Source: Gemmatimonadota bacterium (GTDB taxonomy: Bacteria > Gemmatimonadota > Gemmatimonadetes > Longimicrobiales > UBA6960). Taken from it: a DNA stretch of 5,966 nt. How positions within the stretch are numbered: position 1 is the first letter of the stretch; the number at the start of each line of letters is the position of its first letter. Below the pieces are notes generated by a model. It saw nothing but the letters and a program-made list of their open reading frames with translations, searched no databases and was not told where the DNA came from. The translations under genes and the position numbers were made by a program. Shown here in pieces: positions 1 to 5,775 of this stretch. The stretch spans positions 1 through 5,966 of the forward strand of contig JAHWKH010000168.1 of assembly GCA_019347995.1 (NCBI GenBank), given 5' to 3'.

Positions 1-246
1 GACGTCGAGATCGAGCCGGGGACCCAGCCGGGCGAGACGATCACCCTGCGTGGGCGCGGCATGCCCGTCCTGCGGCGCCCCGGGCGGCGCGGCGACCTGC
101 GGGTGGTCGTCAACGTCGTGGTCCCCCGCCGCCTGACCCGCGAGCAGCGCGACCTGATCCGCCGCCTGGCCGACTCCATGACCGAGGAGAACCTGAGCTC
201 CGACGAGTCGCTGCTGGGCAAGCTCAAGCGCGCTCTGCACGTGTGA
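1..246 (+). CDS. dnaJ: Chaperone DnaJ, C-terminal end (5' end outside window)
   Basis: The frame is open from base 1 and ends at TGA 244-246, giving the last 81 residues of a protein that is usually about 370-390. The fragment is the end of the DnaJ substrate-binding C-terminal domain. It shows the family's [19 protein letters not shown] strand, then [17 protein letters not shown], then the closing helix [14 protein letters not shown] and a tail ending [11 protein letters not shown]. DnaJ is the cytoplasmic Hsp40 partner of DnaK: it presents unfolded clients and stimulates DnaK ATP hydrolysis. The J domain and zinc-finger repeats lie upstream, outside the window. The long tail after the helix resembles actinobacterial-type DnaJ proteins. 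An internal ATG at 61 falls inside the conserved GRGMP motif and is not a separate gene start. In many bacteria prmA follows dnaJ, which agrees with the PrmA-like start at 278. Confidence 0.9.
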   Translation, partial: DVEIEPGTQPGETITLRGRGMPVLRRPGRRGDLRVVVNVVVPRRLTREQRDLIRRLADSMTEENLSSDESLLGKLKRALHV

Positions 247-277
247 GTGCCCGGCGCAGGGTGGCGCCCGGGCGCTC
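245..277 (+). other. GC-rich hairpin between the dnaJ stop and the next ATG
   Basis: Bases 245-254 pair with 268-277 to form a 10-bp stem with one G-U pair and a 13-nt loop. The stem starts inside the dnaJ stop codon and ends directly before ATG 278. No T-run follows, so it is not a standard intrinsic terminator. It would bury the upstream side of the 278 start. The only purine-rich stretch, about 258-261, lies in the loop and is too far upstream for a good Shine-Dalgarno. In DNA this GC-rich the stem could be chance. Confidence 0.35.
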
Positions 278-463
278 ATGATCCGCCTGGCGGTCCGCGT
301 GCGCCGGGAGGAGGCAGAGGTGGCGCTGGCGGAGCTGGGCATCACGGACTCGACGCCGGGGGAGCGGGTGGTGGCCTTCACCCATCCGCTATGCACCGAC
401 TGCGGCGAATTGCTGGCGGAGCTCCAGGCCGGCGATGCGGCCGGCGCCGGGGGCGTGTCGTAG
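278..463 (+). CDS. Short chimeric frame: PrmA-like N-terminus joined to a thioredoxin-like CxxC segment
   Basis: This is a 61-residue frame from ATG 278 to TAG 461-463, 31 nt after dnaJ. Residues 1-20 (MIRLAVRVRREEAEVALAEL) closely resemble the start of ribosomal protein L11 methyltransferase PrmA, a common downstream neighbour of dnaJ. The LELxPxGVEE-type sequence expected next is absent. Residues 29-47 instead read ERVVAFTHPLCTDCGELLA, a hydrophobic strand followed by C39-x-x-C42 as in thioredoxin or glutaredoxin folds. The frame stops soon after, in a Gly/Ala-rich tail. PrmA proteins are near 300 residues and thioredoxins near 100, so neither half is complete. I infer two unrelated fragments joined near residues 20-28 (about bases 335-362). 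It also lies antisense to the still-open smc frame. A genuine small redox protein is possible but less likely. The start has no well-placed Shine-Dalgarno. Confidence 0.4.
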   Translation: MIRLAVRVRREEAEVALAELGITDSTPGERVVAFTHPLCTDCGELLAELQAGDAAGAGGVS

Positions 464-2595
464 TATGCCTCGGCCTGCCATAAGTCCCGGGCCTCGTCGA
501 CCTCGACGAGACTGGCCGCAGCGGCCTGCGGATCATTCGCCTCGCTTAACGTATCGGAGACGGCCTCGGCCTCGGCGCGGGCCTCCGCGGCCTCGGCCGA
601 GAGGGCGCGCAGGCGCTCGCGCCGCTCCAGGACGCCCGTGGCGCCGGTCGGGTCGCCGATGCGCAGGACACCCTGGCCGTCCACGGACGACCCCGACGCC
701 GCCAGGCGGGGGCCGGCGTGCTGGCCGTCCAGCAGGCGATCGTCCCCCTCCACCAGGGTGACGTGGCCCAGCAGGCCACGGACCCACGGCGCCCCCTCGC
801 CCACCGCCTCGATGCTGTCGAGGAGCGAGCCTCCGGCTCCCGCGGGCGGGACGGCGTCCAGGGGAAGCACGATGAGCCCCCCGCCCCCGCCCCACGCCGA
901 CCCGAACCAGCGGCGAATGCCGTCGGCCGCGCCCCGGTCGCGCACCACCAGGCCCCGGGCGAGGGGCCCCAGGTACGCTTCCACGGCGCGGGCCCGCGGC
1001 GCCGGCGCCTTCACGAAGTCCACCAGCGTCCCCAGCACGCCGTCGGCGTCCTCGAGGGCGGCCTTCACGGCGGGCTCCATGCCTTCGCGGTCGCGCTCCA
1101 GGGCCTCGAGCGCCCCCTTCCTGGCCTCCAGCGATCCTGCCCGGTCGGCCGCGGCGAGCTCGGCGGAGCGGGCCTCCTCGAGGGCCGTGCGGGTCACTTC
1201 CAGGGCGCGCGCCGCGTCCTCCACCTTCCGCCGGGCCGACGCCACCTCCGCCTCCAGCCCCTGCAGGCGGGAGGAGAAGAGGTCGCCCTGCCCCTCCAGG
1301 TCCGTGACCTCGTTGGCGGCGGCGTCCAGCTCCTGCGCCAGGCGCTGCTGACGCCGCTCCAGCTCGGCCGCCTGCCCTTCCGCCGCCTCGGCGTCACCCT
1401 CGAGCTGGGCTCCCCGGCGGGCGATCTCCCGCTCCCTCCCCTCGACCGCCTCCAGGGCCTGGCGGGCCTCCATGAGGCGGCCCCGCACCTCGCCGGCCTT
1501 CTCCTGACGGTCGGCCAGGTCGCGGCGGGCCTCGTCGAGCTCGGCGGCGAGGCTCGCCCGATCTCCCGAAAGGGTGGTGGCCTCGCCGGCCAGCCGCTCG
1601 CTACGCTGGCGGGCGTCGCCGCGCTCCTCCCCGATCCGGGCGAGCCGTCGCTCGGCATAGGTCGCCCGCTCCTCGGCCACGGCCAGGTCCCGCTCCCAGC
1701 GCACAAGCTCCGTGCGGACCTCGTCCAGGCGCCCGGCGGCCGCGGCGCGGGCCTTCTCCGCGTCCACCTGCTGGATGCGCAGGGACTCGAGGCGCGTCTC
1801 CGCCTGATGCACCTCGGCCACCATGCCCTCCCCCGTGGCCTCGTCGCCCTCGAGGGCGCGATCGAGCTCCTCGCGGCGACGGTCCAGGGTGTCGAGCTGG
1901 TGGCGCACCACGGCCATCTCCACGTCGAGGCGCCGCGCCCGGAGCTCCAGGTACCGCTCCGCCTTGCCCTTCTGGCGGGCGAGGGAGCGCACCTTGGTCT
2001 GGACCTCGGCGATGACGTCCTCCAAGCGCTGGAGGTCCTGCTCCGCCCGCTCGAGCCGGCGCTGGGCCGCCTTGCGGCGGTCCTTGTACTTGCCGATGCC
2101 CGACGCCTCCTCGAACAGCGCGCGACGCTCCTCCGCCCGGTCCGAGAGGATGGCGTCGATCATCTTGTTCTCGATGACGTTGTAGGCGTTGGCGCCCAGC
2201 CCCGTATCCCGGGTCAGGTCCACCACGTCCTTGAGACGGCAGACCGAGCGGTTGATGGAGTAGTCGCTGCCGCCGTCGCGGTAGACGACGCGCCCGATCT
2301 CCACCTCCTCGAAGGGCACCGGGAGGGATCCGTCCTCGTTGCTCACCACCATGGTCACCGAGCCGCGATTCACCGGGCGCCGGTTGATCGAGCCCTGGAA
2401 GATCGCCTCCTCCATCTTGGCGCCGCGGATGGCCGTGGGGCGCTGCTCGCCCAGCACCCAACGCACGGCGTCGCTGATGTTGGACTTGCCGCAGCCGTTG
2501 GGGCCGACGACGGCGGTGATGCCGTCGTGGAACTTGATCTCGGTGGTGTCCGCGAACGACTTGAAGCCGTGGACGCGGAGGCTGCGGAGCTTCAT
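464..2595 (-). CDS. smc: Chromosome segregation ATPase SMC: N-terminal head, first arm and hinge; C-terminal half missing
   Basis: SMC is the ATPase core of the SMC-ScpAB condensin that organises and segregates the nucleoid. Translation from ATG 2595 gives MKLRSLRVHGFKSFADTTEI. The Walker A loop GPNGCGKSN is at residues 31-39, followed by the head signatures WVLGEQRP, DTGLGANAYNVIE and FEEASGIGKYKDRR. Residues about 180-500 are Glu/Arg/Ala-rich first coiled-coil arm. Residues about 506-665 are the hinge, with LGTLVDFV, EAYLGPLARGLVV, LIVLPLD and LLGHVTLVE. About 45 further coil residues (ATGVLERRERLRAL onward) begin the second arm. Recognisable SMC ends near residue 705-711. The second arm and C-terminal head, with the LSGG signature and Walker B, are absent, so about 710 of the usual 1150-1200 residues remain and the product could not form an ATPase head. 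The frame has no stop to base 1, but from about 463 leftward it is antisense to the 278-463 frame and dnaJ. The start overlaps the upstream stop as ATGA and lacks a Shine-Dalgarno, implying translational coupling. Confidence 0.92.
493..510. repeat. Perfect 8-bp inverted repeat with 2-bp spacer
   Basis: Bases 493-500 (CTCGTCGA) are the exact reverse complement of 503-510 (TCGACGAG), with CC between them. The repeat lies in the smc frame, where it encodes the coil-like VEVDEAR, about 30 bp from the stop of the plus-strand 278-463 frame and close to where SMC homology fades. There is no adjoining T-run to make it a terminator. It may be chance in GC-rich, Glu/Asp/Arg-rich coding DNA, but it is the cleanest palindrome I found and it sits near a suspected join. 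Confidence 0.5.
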
Positions 2596-3557
2596 GCGGA
2601 GGCGTGGGTCCCGGGTGCGCGCGGGTTCTCGATGGAGACGGCGGTGGTCGCTTCTGGGCCGGGCTCCCCCCTCGACGGCACGCCGGGGATCTCGACGAGA
2701 CCCATCCACCAGGCGCCCGCCGCGGCGGCCACCACCAGCAGGAGCAGGACGAGGAGAGGCACGGTGCGGGAGCGCGGCTTCTTGCGACGGGCCACCCTTC
2801 CGCGGCGGGTGGCAGCGGGGGCGGCACCCCTCTTGGAGGAAGGCAGCGGCGGCGTGGCGGCCAGGCGCGCCGAGTGGACACCGACGCCGGCCCGTGCCCG
2901 GGAGCTCCCGCCGGTCTCCGCCGGGCGAGGGGTCTCCGCCGGGCGCGGGGCCTCCGCCGGACGCGCGGCATCCCCCGGTCCCATCACCGCGCGCACGCGG
3001 TCCGCGGCCCCGGCGGCGCTGCTCGCGCTGTCGTTCCGGGTCTTGAGGATCACCACGTCCGTGGCGCGCTCGAGCAGCCGCTCGGCGCCGTCCTGGTCGG
3101 ACGGCACCAGCAGGACCACGTCGGCGCGGGCGGTTCGAAAGCCCTCGAGCACCGGCTCCCACCTGGCGCTGCCGGCCACCGCGGAGGCGTCACCCACCGG
3201 GGTCCCCGCCGGCGCGAAGAAGTAGCGGCCGTCGTCCACCGGCCGCGCCACGCGCTGGATGGAAGCGCCGTAGACGAATGCGTCGCTCACGCCCTCGTCG
3301 TTGGCGACCCCCAGGACGCGGTGGAGTCCGGGCCGGCCCATGTCCACGTCCGCCAGGAAGACCCGCCGCCCCGCGTCGGCCATACCCGAGGCCAGGGCGG
3401 CGGCGGCGCGAGCGCTCCACCCATCCTCCCGCGCCCCCGGTGTCGCGAGCAGCACGAGAACGACGCCGGCCTTCGGCCTGTCACCGAAGCCTCGGATGTC
3501 GGGGAGGAAGGAGGATGCGGGGTCGTACGCCTGCCATTCGGGGAGTTCCCGGCTCAT
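2592..3557 (-). CDS. Membrane-anchored degenerate ParA/MinD-like protein coupled to smc
   Basis: I do not recognise a named gene. The 321-residue protein has a ParA/MinD/CpsD-like domain at about residues 30-195. It shows strand VVLVLLATPG (32-41), helix then RRVFLADVDMGRPGLHRVLG (64-83) matching the family's deviant-P-loop downstream strand, EGVSDAF (89-94), RYFFAPAGTP (111-120) and RADVVLLVPSD (144-154). Where the P-loop GKGGxGKST should be it reads TPGAREDGWSAR, with no lysine or GKS/T, so nucleotide hydrolysis is doubtful. Residues 199-215 carry a Pro-Arg-Pro-Ala-Glu repeat and 242-264 a strongly basic stretch. One transmembrane helix spans about 266-285 (PLLVLLLLVVAAAAGAWW), leaving the NTPase-like domain cytoplasmic and a 35-residue tail outside. 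I would have expected a longer, possibly SPOR-type, C-terminus in relatives, but that is memory only. ATG 3557 has only a weak Shine-Dalgarno. The frame is open upstream, so a non-ATG start after rsfS (3659) is possible. The TGA overlaps the smc ATG. Confidence 0.82.
   Translation of the reverse strand: MSRELPEWQAYDPASSFLPDIRGFGDRPKAGVVLVLLATPGAREDGWSARAAAALASGMADAGRRVFLADVDMGRPGLHRVLGVANDEGVSDAFVYGASIQRVARPVDDGRYFFAPAGTPVGDASAVAGSARWEPVLEGFRTARADVVLLVPSDQDGAERLLERATDVVILKTRNDSASSAAGAADRVRAVMGPGDAARPAEAPRPAETPRPAETGGSSRARAGVGVHSARLAATPPLPSSKRGAAPAATRRGRVARRKKPRSRTVPLLVLLLLVVAAAAGAWWMGLVEIPGVPSRGEPGPEATTAVSIENPRAPGTHASA
2913..2966 (-). repeat. Three tandem 18-bp units encoding PRPAE(T/A) repeats
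   Basis: Units at 2913-2930, 2931-2948 and 2949-2966 differ at only a few bases. They encode a six-residue repeat of the form PRPAET in the proline-rich linker between the ParA-like domain and the basic, membrane-proximal segment of the 2592-3557 protein. Whole codons repeat, so gain or loss of a unit keeps the frame. The likely role is a flexible spacer; copy number may vary between strains. Confidence 0.75.
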
Positions 3558-3658
3558 GCGCGCATCCGGTGCTGGTCTTTCCGATGGAGACGGGCGGAAG
3601 CTATCCGACGGAGGGACGTCCGGCAATTCGGATCCGGGCGCTCCCGACGAGGGGTCCG

Positions 3659-4039
3659 CTACGACGACGCGTCCTCGAGGTCCTGGCGGGGCGCGTCGCC
3701 CCACAGGGTCTCGAGCTGGTAGAAGTCCCGCGCCTGCGGGTGGAACACGTGGACGACGAAGTCGATGTAGTCGAGGAGGACCCAACGGCCCCCCTCCATG
3801 CCCTCCACGTGACCGGGTCGCACCCCCTCCTTCTTGAACTCGTCGATGATGTGATCGGCGATGGCCCGGACCTGGATGTCGGAGTTGCCCGTGCCCAGGA
3901 GGAAGAAATCGGTGGCGCTGGAGATGCCCCGCAGGTCGAGGGCGACGACGTCGGAAGCCTTTCGCTCCGCCGCGAGCTCCGCCGCGCGACGGATCTCCGC
4001 GGGAAGCTCGAAGCCGGGGGTGTCACTGGTCGACTGCAT
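3659..4039 (-). CDS. rsfS: Ribosomal silencing factor RsfS (Iojap/RsfA family)
   Basis: This is a full-length 126-residue member of the RsfS family, which binds ribosomal protein L14 on the 50S subunit and blocks subunit joining in slow growth or starvation. The sequence shows DVVALDLRGISSATDFFLLG (residues 30-49), GNSDIQVRAIADHI (51-64), then EGMEGGRWVLLDYIDFVVHV (79-98) and HPQARDFYQLETLWGDAP (100-117), all in the family's order and spacing. ATG 4039 lies 4 nt after the rplI stop and has a strong Shine-Dalgarno inside the end of rplI, so the two genes are very likely co-transcribed and coupled. The stop is TAG at 3659-3661. Association with L9 is functionally sensible because both act on the large subunit. 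No truncation or unusual residues are seen. Confidence 0.95.
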   Translation of the reverse strand: MQSTSDTPGFELPAEIRRAAELAAERKASDVVALDLRGISSATDFFLLGTGNSDIQVRAIADHIIDEFKKEGVRPGHVEGMEGGRWVLLDYIDFVVHVFHPQARDFYQLETLWGDAPRQDLEDASS

Positions 4040-4043
4040 CCAG

Positions 4044-4499
4044 TCACTCCTCCCGCTCGATCCTGACCTCGACCTCGATCTCCACGTCGGTGTGGAGGCG
4101 CACCGGCACCATGAAGGCGCCGAGCTGCTTGAGGGGCTCCTCCATCTCCACCTGCCGGCGGTCGACCTCGAAGTCCAGGTCGAGCTCGTTGAGGCGGTCG
4201 GTCACGTCGGCGCTGGTCACCGAGCCGAAGAGCTTTCCCTCCTCGCTGGCACGGGCCAGGAAGGAGACGCTGACGCCCTCGAGCTGCGACGCCCGGCGCC
4301 GCCCCTCCAGATAGTCGCGCTTCGCCCGCTCCTCGGCCTTCGCCTTCTCCTCCTCGACGCGCTGGATGTTGGCCTCGCTGGCCTCGTACGCGAGCCCCTG
4401 GGGCAGGAGATAGTTGCGCGCGTAGCCGGGCTTGACGTCGACCACGTCGCCGGACTCGCCCAGGTTGTCCATGTCCGCCTTCAGAATCACCTTCGTCAT
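4044..4499 (-). CDS. rplI: 50S ribosomal protein L9
   Basis: This is a complete 151-residue L9, close to the family's usual 148-150. L9 binds 23S rRNA domain V near the L1 stalk through its N-terminal domain, and its long helix projects from the ribosome to influence frame maintenance. The N-terminal domain is MTKVILKADMDNLGESGDVV, followed by the signature DVKPGYARNYLLPQGLAYEA (residues 21-40). A charged connecting helix (about 41-75) leads to the C-terminal domain with EGKLFGSVTSADV (87-99), VDRRQVEMEEPLKQLGAF and a final VPVRLHTDVEIEVEVRIE strand. The frame continues upstream of ATG 4499 for 41 codons, but the family start and a Shine-Dalgarno fix the true start at 4499. The 88-nt gap to the DUF2232 gene holds a 6-bp hairpin (4523-4528 with 4534-4539) and no terminator, so one operon is likely. 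Confidence 0.97.
   Translation of the reverse strand: MTKVILKADMDNLGESGDVVDVKPGYARNYLLPQGLAYEASEANIQRVEEEKAKAEERAKRDYLEGRRRASQLEGVSVSFLARASEEGKLFGSVTSADVTDRLNELDLDFEVDRRQVEMEEPLKQLGAFMVPVRLHTDVEIEVEVRIEREE
4047..4053 (-). promoter_or_regulatory. Shine-Dalgarno of rsfS inside the end of rplI
   Basis: On the minus strand the sequence GGAGGAG occupies 4053-4047, 7 nt before ATG 4039. It overlaps the last Glu codons of rplI, directly before its TGA (4046-4044). A terminating ribosome therefore leaves the next start exposed, which supports ATG 4039 as the rsfS start and coupling of the two genes. Confidence 0.85.
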
Positions 4500-4505
4500 C
4501 GCTCG

Positions 4506-4512
4506 TCTCCTC
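4506..4512 (-). promoter_or_regulatory. Shine-Dalgarno of rplI
   Basis: On the minus strand GAGGAGA occupies 4512-4506, 6 nt before ATG 4499. This decides for ATG 4499 over the in-frame ATG 41 codons upstream. Confidence 0.8.
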
Positions 4513-4587
4513 GAGTCTTCCAGGCGGGCATGCCCCGCCGCTGCTCCGTCGATCCGTGCGGGCCCTCCTGGGCTCCGCCGGGGTGCA

Positions 4588-5214
4588 TCATGCCGCCGCC
4601 TCGCGGATGCGGCGTCGAACATCGAGCCAGGTGTCGCCCAGGCCGATGGCCAGCGCGCCCGCGAGGATCACCGGGGCCACGAAGAGGAGCCCCAGGGCCA
4701 GCAGCAGGGCGCCGAGCGCCGACATGCCACCTCCCAGGAACACCACCACCGCCGCCCCCCTCAGCGCGTACAGCGCGCCCATGAACACCACCGCATTCGA
4801 GCCCGCCCGCGCGGCCCCGCCATCGCCTCCGGCCACCAGCATGACCAGGCCTCCGATGAACAGCCACACGAGGTGGTCGTTGAAGCGGAACTCCCGCAGC
4901 GGCCCCAGACCCCGTTGTGAGCCGAACCCCAGCCGCACGAAGATCCACCATGCCACTCCCAGCGACGCCAGGGAAGCCAGACCGAGCATCGCCGGGAAGA
5001 CCTGGGCCTGGACCTCGGCGGTCCGGTACAGGGTCGCCACCAGCGCCGGGGAGAGTCCCTCCGCATCTCCCTGAATGAGGCTGAGGGCCTGCAGCGCCGT
5101 CGAGATCCCCGAGCGCATGCGCTCCGAGAAGCCCCAGTCCAGGGCGCTCCATCCCCCGGGCGCCAGGCGCAGGATGAGGCTCGTCACCGCCACGGCACCC
5201 GTGACCGCGGCCAT
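4588..5214 (-). CDS. DUF2232 (YybS-like) integral membrane protein
   Basis: From ATG 5214 this is a 208-residue hydrophobic protein. Membrane segments lie at about residues 1-18, 72-95, 113-130, 139-162 and 166-192. The stretch LREFRFNDHLVWLFIGGLVM (106-125) matches the F-R-F-x-D-x-LVW signature I associate with DUF2232, and SNAVVFMGALYALRGAAVVV (139-158) plus the ending GLGDTWLDVRRR also fit. The function of the family is not established. Position immediately upstream of rplI is its characteristic place, normally after rpsF-rpsR, and that context strengthens the call. The frame is open to an ATG at 5319, but codons upstream of 5214 use far more A/T third positions (GCA, CTT, CGT, CCT) than the body and overlap the divergent gene start, so I prefer 5214. 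The Shine-Dalgarno there is poor. Relatives usually carry extra N-terminal membrane segments, so the true N-terminus may be lost. Confidence 0.78.
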   Translation of the reverse strand: MAAVTGAVAVTSLILRLAPGGWSALDWGFSERMRSGISTALQALSLIQGDAEGLSPALVATLYRTAEVQAQVFPAMLGLASLASLGVAWWIFVRLGFGSQRGLGPLREFRFNDHLVWLFIGGLVMLVAGGDGGAARAGSNAVVFMGALYALRGAAVVVFLGGGMSALGALLLALGLLFVAPVILAGALAIGLGDTWLDVRRRIREAAA

Positions 5215-5306
5215 CCCTTGTCGCAAGGGCCGCCTCAGAGGCCGGTCCCCATGGCGGCGCTCAGGGCGTGGGGCGTGAAGAGGGTTCGAACGGGTAAGGC
5301 GTCGGC
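5215..5306. other. Short divergent gap between the DUF2232 gene and the PspC/LivM gene
   Basis: This 92-bp stretch separates two genes reading away from each other. I see no confident -35/-10 pair. The plus-strand start at 5307 has TAAGG (5295-5299) as a modest Shine-Dalgarno. The rpsF/rpsR genes normally expected upstream of DUF2232-rplI are absent, which makes this gap a candidate breakpoint. Confidence 0.4.
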
Positions 5307-5696
5307 ATGCCTTCCGCATTGGTTCGTCCGCGAAGCGGCAAGTGGATCGCCGGTGTGTGCGCAGCCCTCGCCGAGCGCTTCGGCGTCTCGCCGGGGCTCG
5401 TGCGCATCGGGTTCGTGATCTTCGGGATCGTGGCGATCTCCCTCGTCATCCTCACGGGCTGGGGAGGACAGATCTCCCTGGGGCAGTTCGCCTTCGTGGC
5501 CGTGGGCGGCGTCGTGGGCGCCTCCATCACGTCGCGGCTGGAGTGGCCCTTCCTCCTCGCGGTCCCGATCGCGTGCCTAGTGGGGGCCGCCGTGGCCGTC
5601 GTCCTCGGCCTCCCGGCCCGGACGGCTGCTCGAGCGGCGTCTCCGGCGGCGAGGCGGGCCGCGCGACCGGCATCGGGACAGGCGCAGGTGACGTAG
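5307..5696 (+). CDS. PspC-domain N-terminus fused in frame to a LivM-type permease fragment
   Basis: This is a 129-residue frame from ATG 5307 to TAG 5694-5696. Residues 4-40 ([20 protein letters not shown] then [17 protein letters not shown]) are a typical PspC domain: a short cytoplasmic helix-turn leading into the first membrane helix. PspC proteins normally complete that helix and end in LLYLxLWLLxP. Here, from about residue 42, the text becomes [20 protein letters not shown], then [20 protein letters not shown] and VVLGLPA, which is characteristic of the LivM permease of branched-chain amino-acid ABC transporters. The LivM-like part stops at about residue 104, where LRIRGL would be expected, and an Ala/Arg-rich tail follows. 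So neither parent is complete: LivM is about 300-350 residues and lacks most of its channel. I infer a join at about 5420-5432 and another near 5618. TAAGG at 5295-5299 may serve as ribosome binding site. Transport function is very unlikely. Confidence 0.65.
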   Translation: MPSALVRPRSGKWIAGVCAALAERFGVSPGLVRIGFVIFGIVAISLVILTGWGGQISLGQFAFVAVGGVVGASITSRLEWPFLLAVPIACLVGAAVAVVLGLPARTAARAASPAARRAARPASGQAQVT

Positions 5697-5763
5697 CGGC
5701 CTGCTCCACGGTCGTCCCCCGCCGCCATCGCCGCGCCCCCGGCCCGGGACGACGAGACAGACA

Positions 5764-5768
5764 AGAGG
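5764..5768 (+). promoter_or_regulatory. Ribosome binding site of rpmF
   Basis: AGAGG at 5764-5768 stands 7 nt before ATG 5776 and supports that start. The rest of the 79-bp gap from 5697 holds no gene or clear promoter that I can identify. Confidence 0.55.
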
Positions 5769-5775
5769 TTACCAT

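Noticed and set aside
247..483. Alternative frame after dnaJ, starting GTG 247
   Set aside because: Gly/Ala/Arg low-complexity product overlapping the more family-like 278-463 frame.
493..510. Palindrome as an intrinsic terminator for the 278-463 frame
   Set aside because: No T-run on either side, and it lies inside smc coding sequence; listed only as a repeat.
1601..2971. 456-codon minus-strand frame overlapping smc
   Set aside because: Shifted frame over smc and the ParA-like gene. It gives Arg/Pro/Gly-rich sequence, whereas the smc frame gives every expected SMC motif.
718..3225. 835-codon open frame on the plus strand
   Set aside because: It is the exact antisense register of smc and the ParA-like gene. 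The product has no recognisable domain and is Leu/Ala/Gly/Arg-rich, as expected for a shadow frame in very GC-rich DNA.
4523..4539. 6-bp hairpin upstream of rplI as terminator or L9 regulatory element
   Set aside because: Short stem, no T-run, and common by chance at this GC content.
3278..4784. Plus-strand open frames across the rplI-rsfS region
   Set aside because: They are complements of the minus-strand L9, RsfS and ParA-like coding frames; none shows a protein family of its own.
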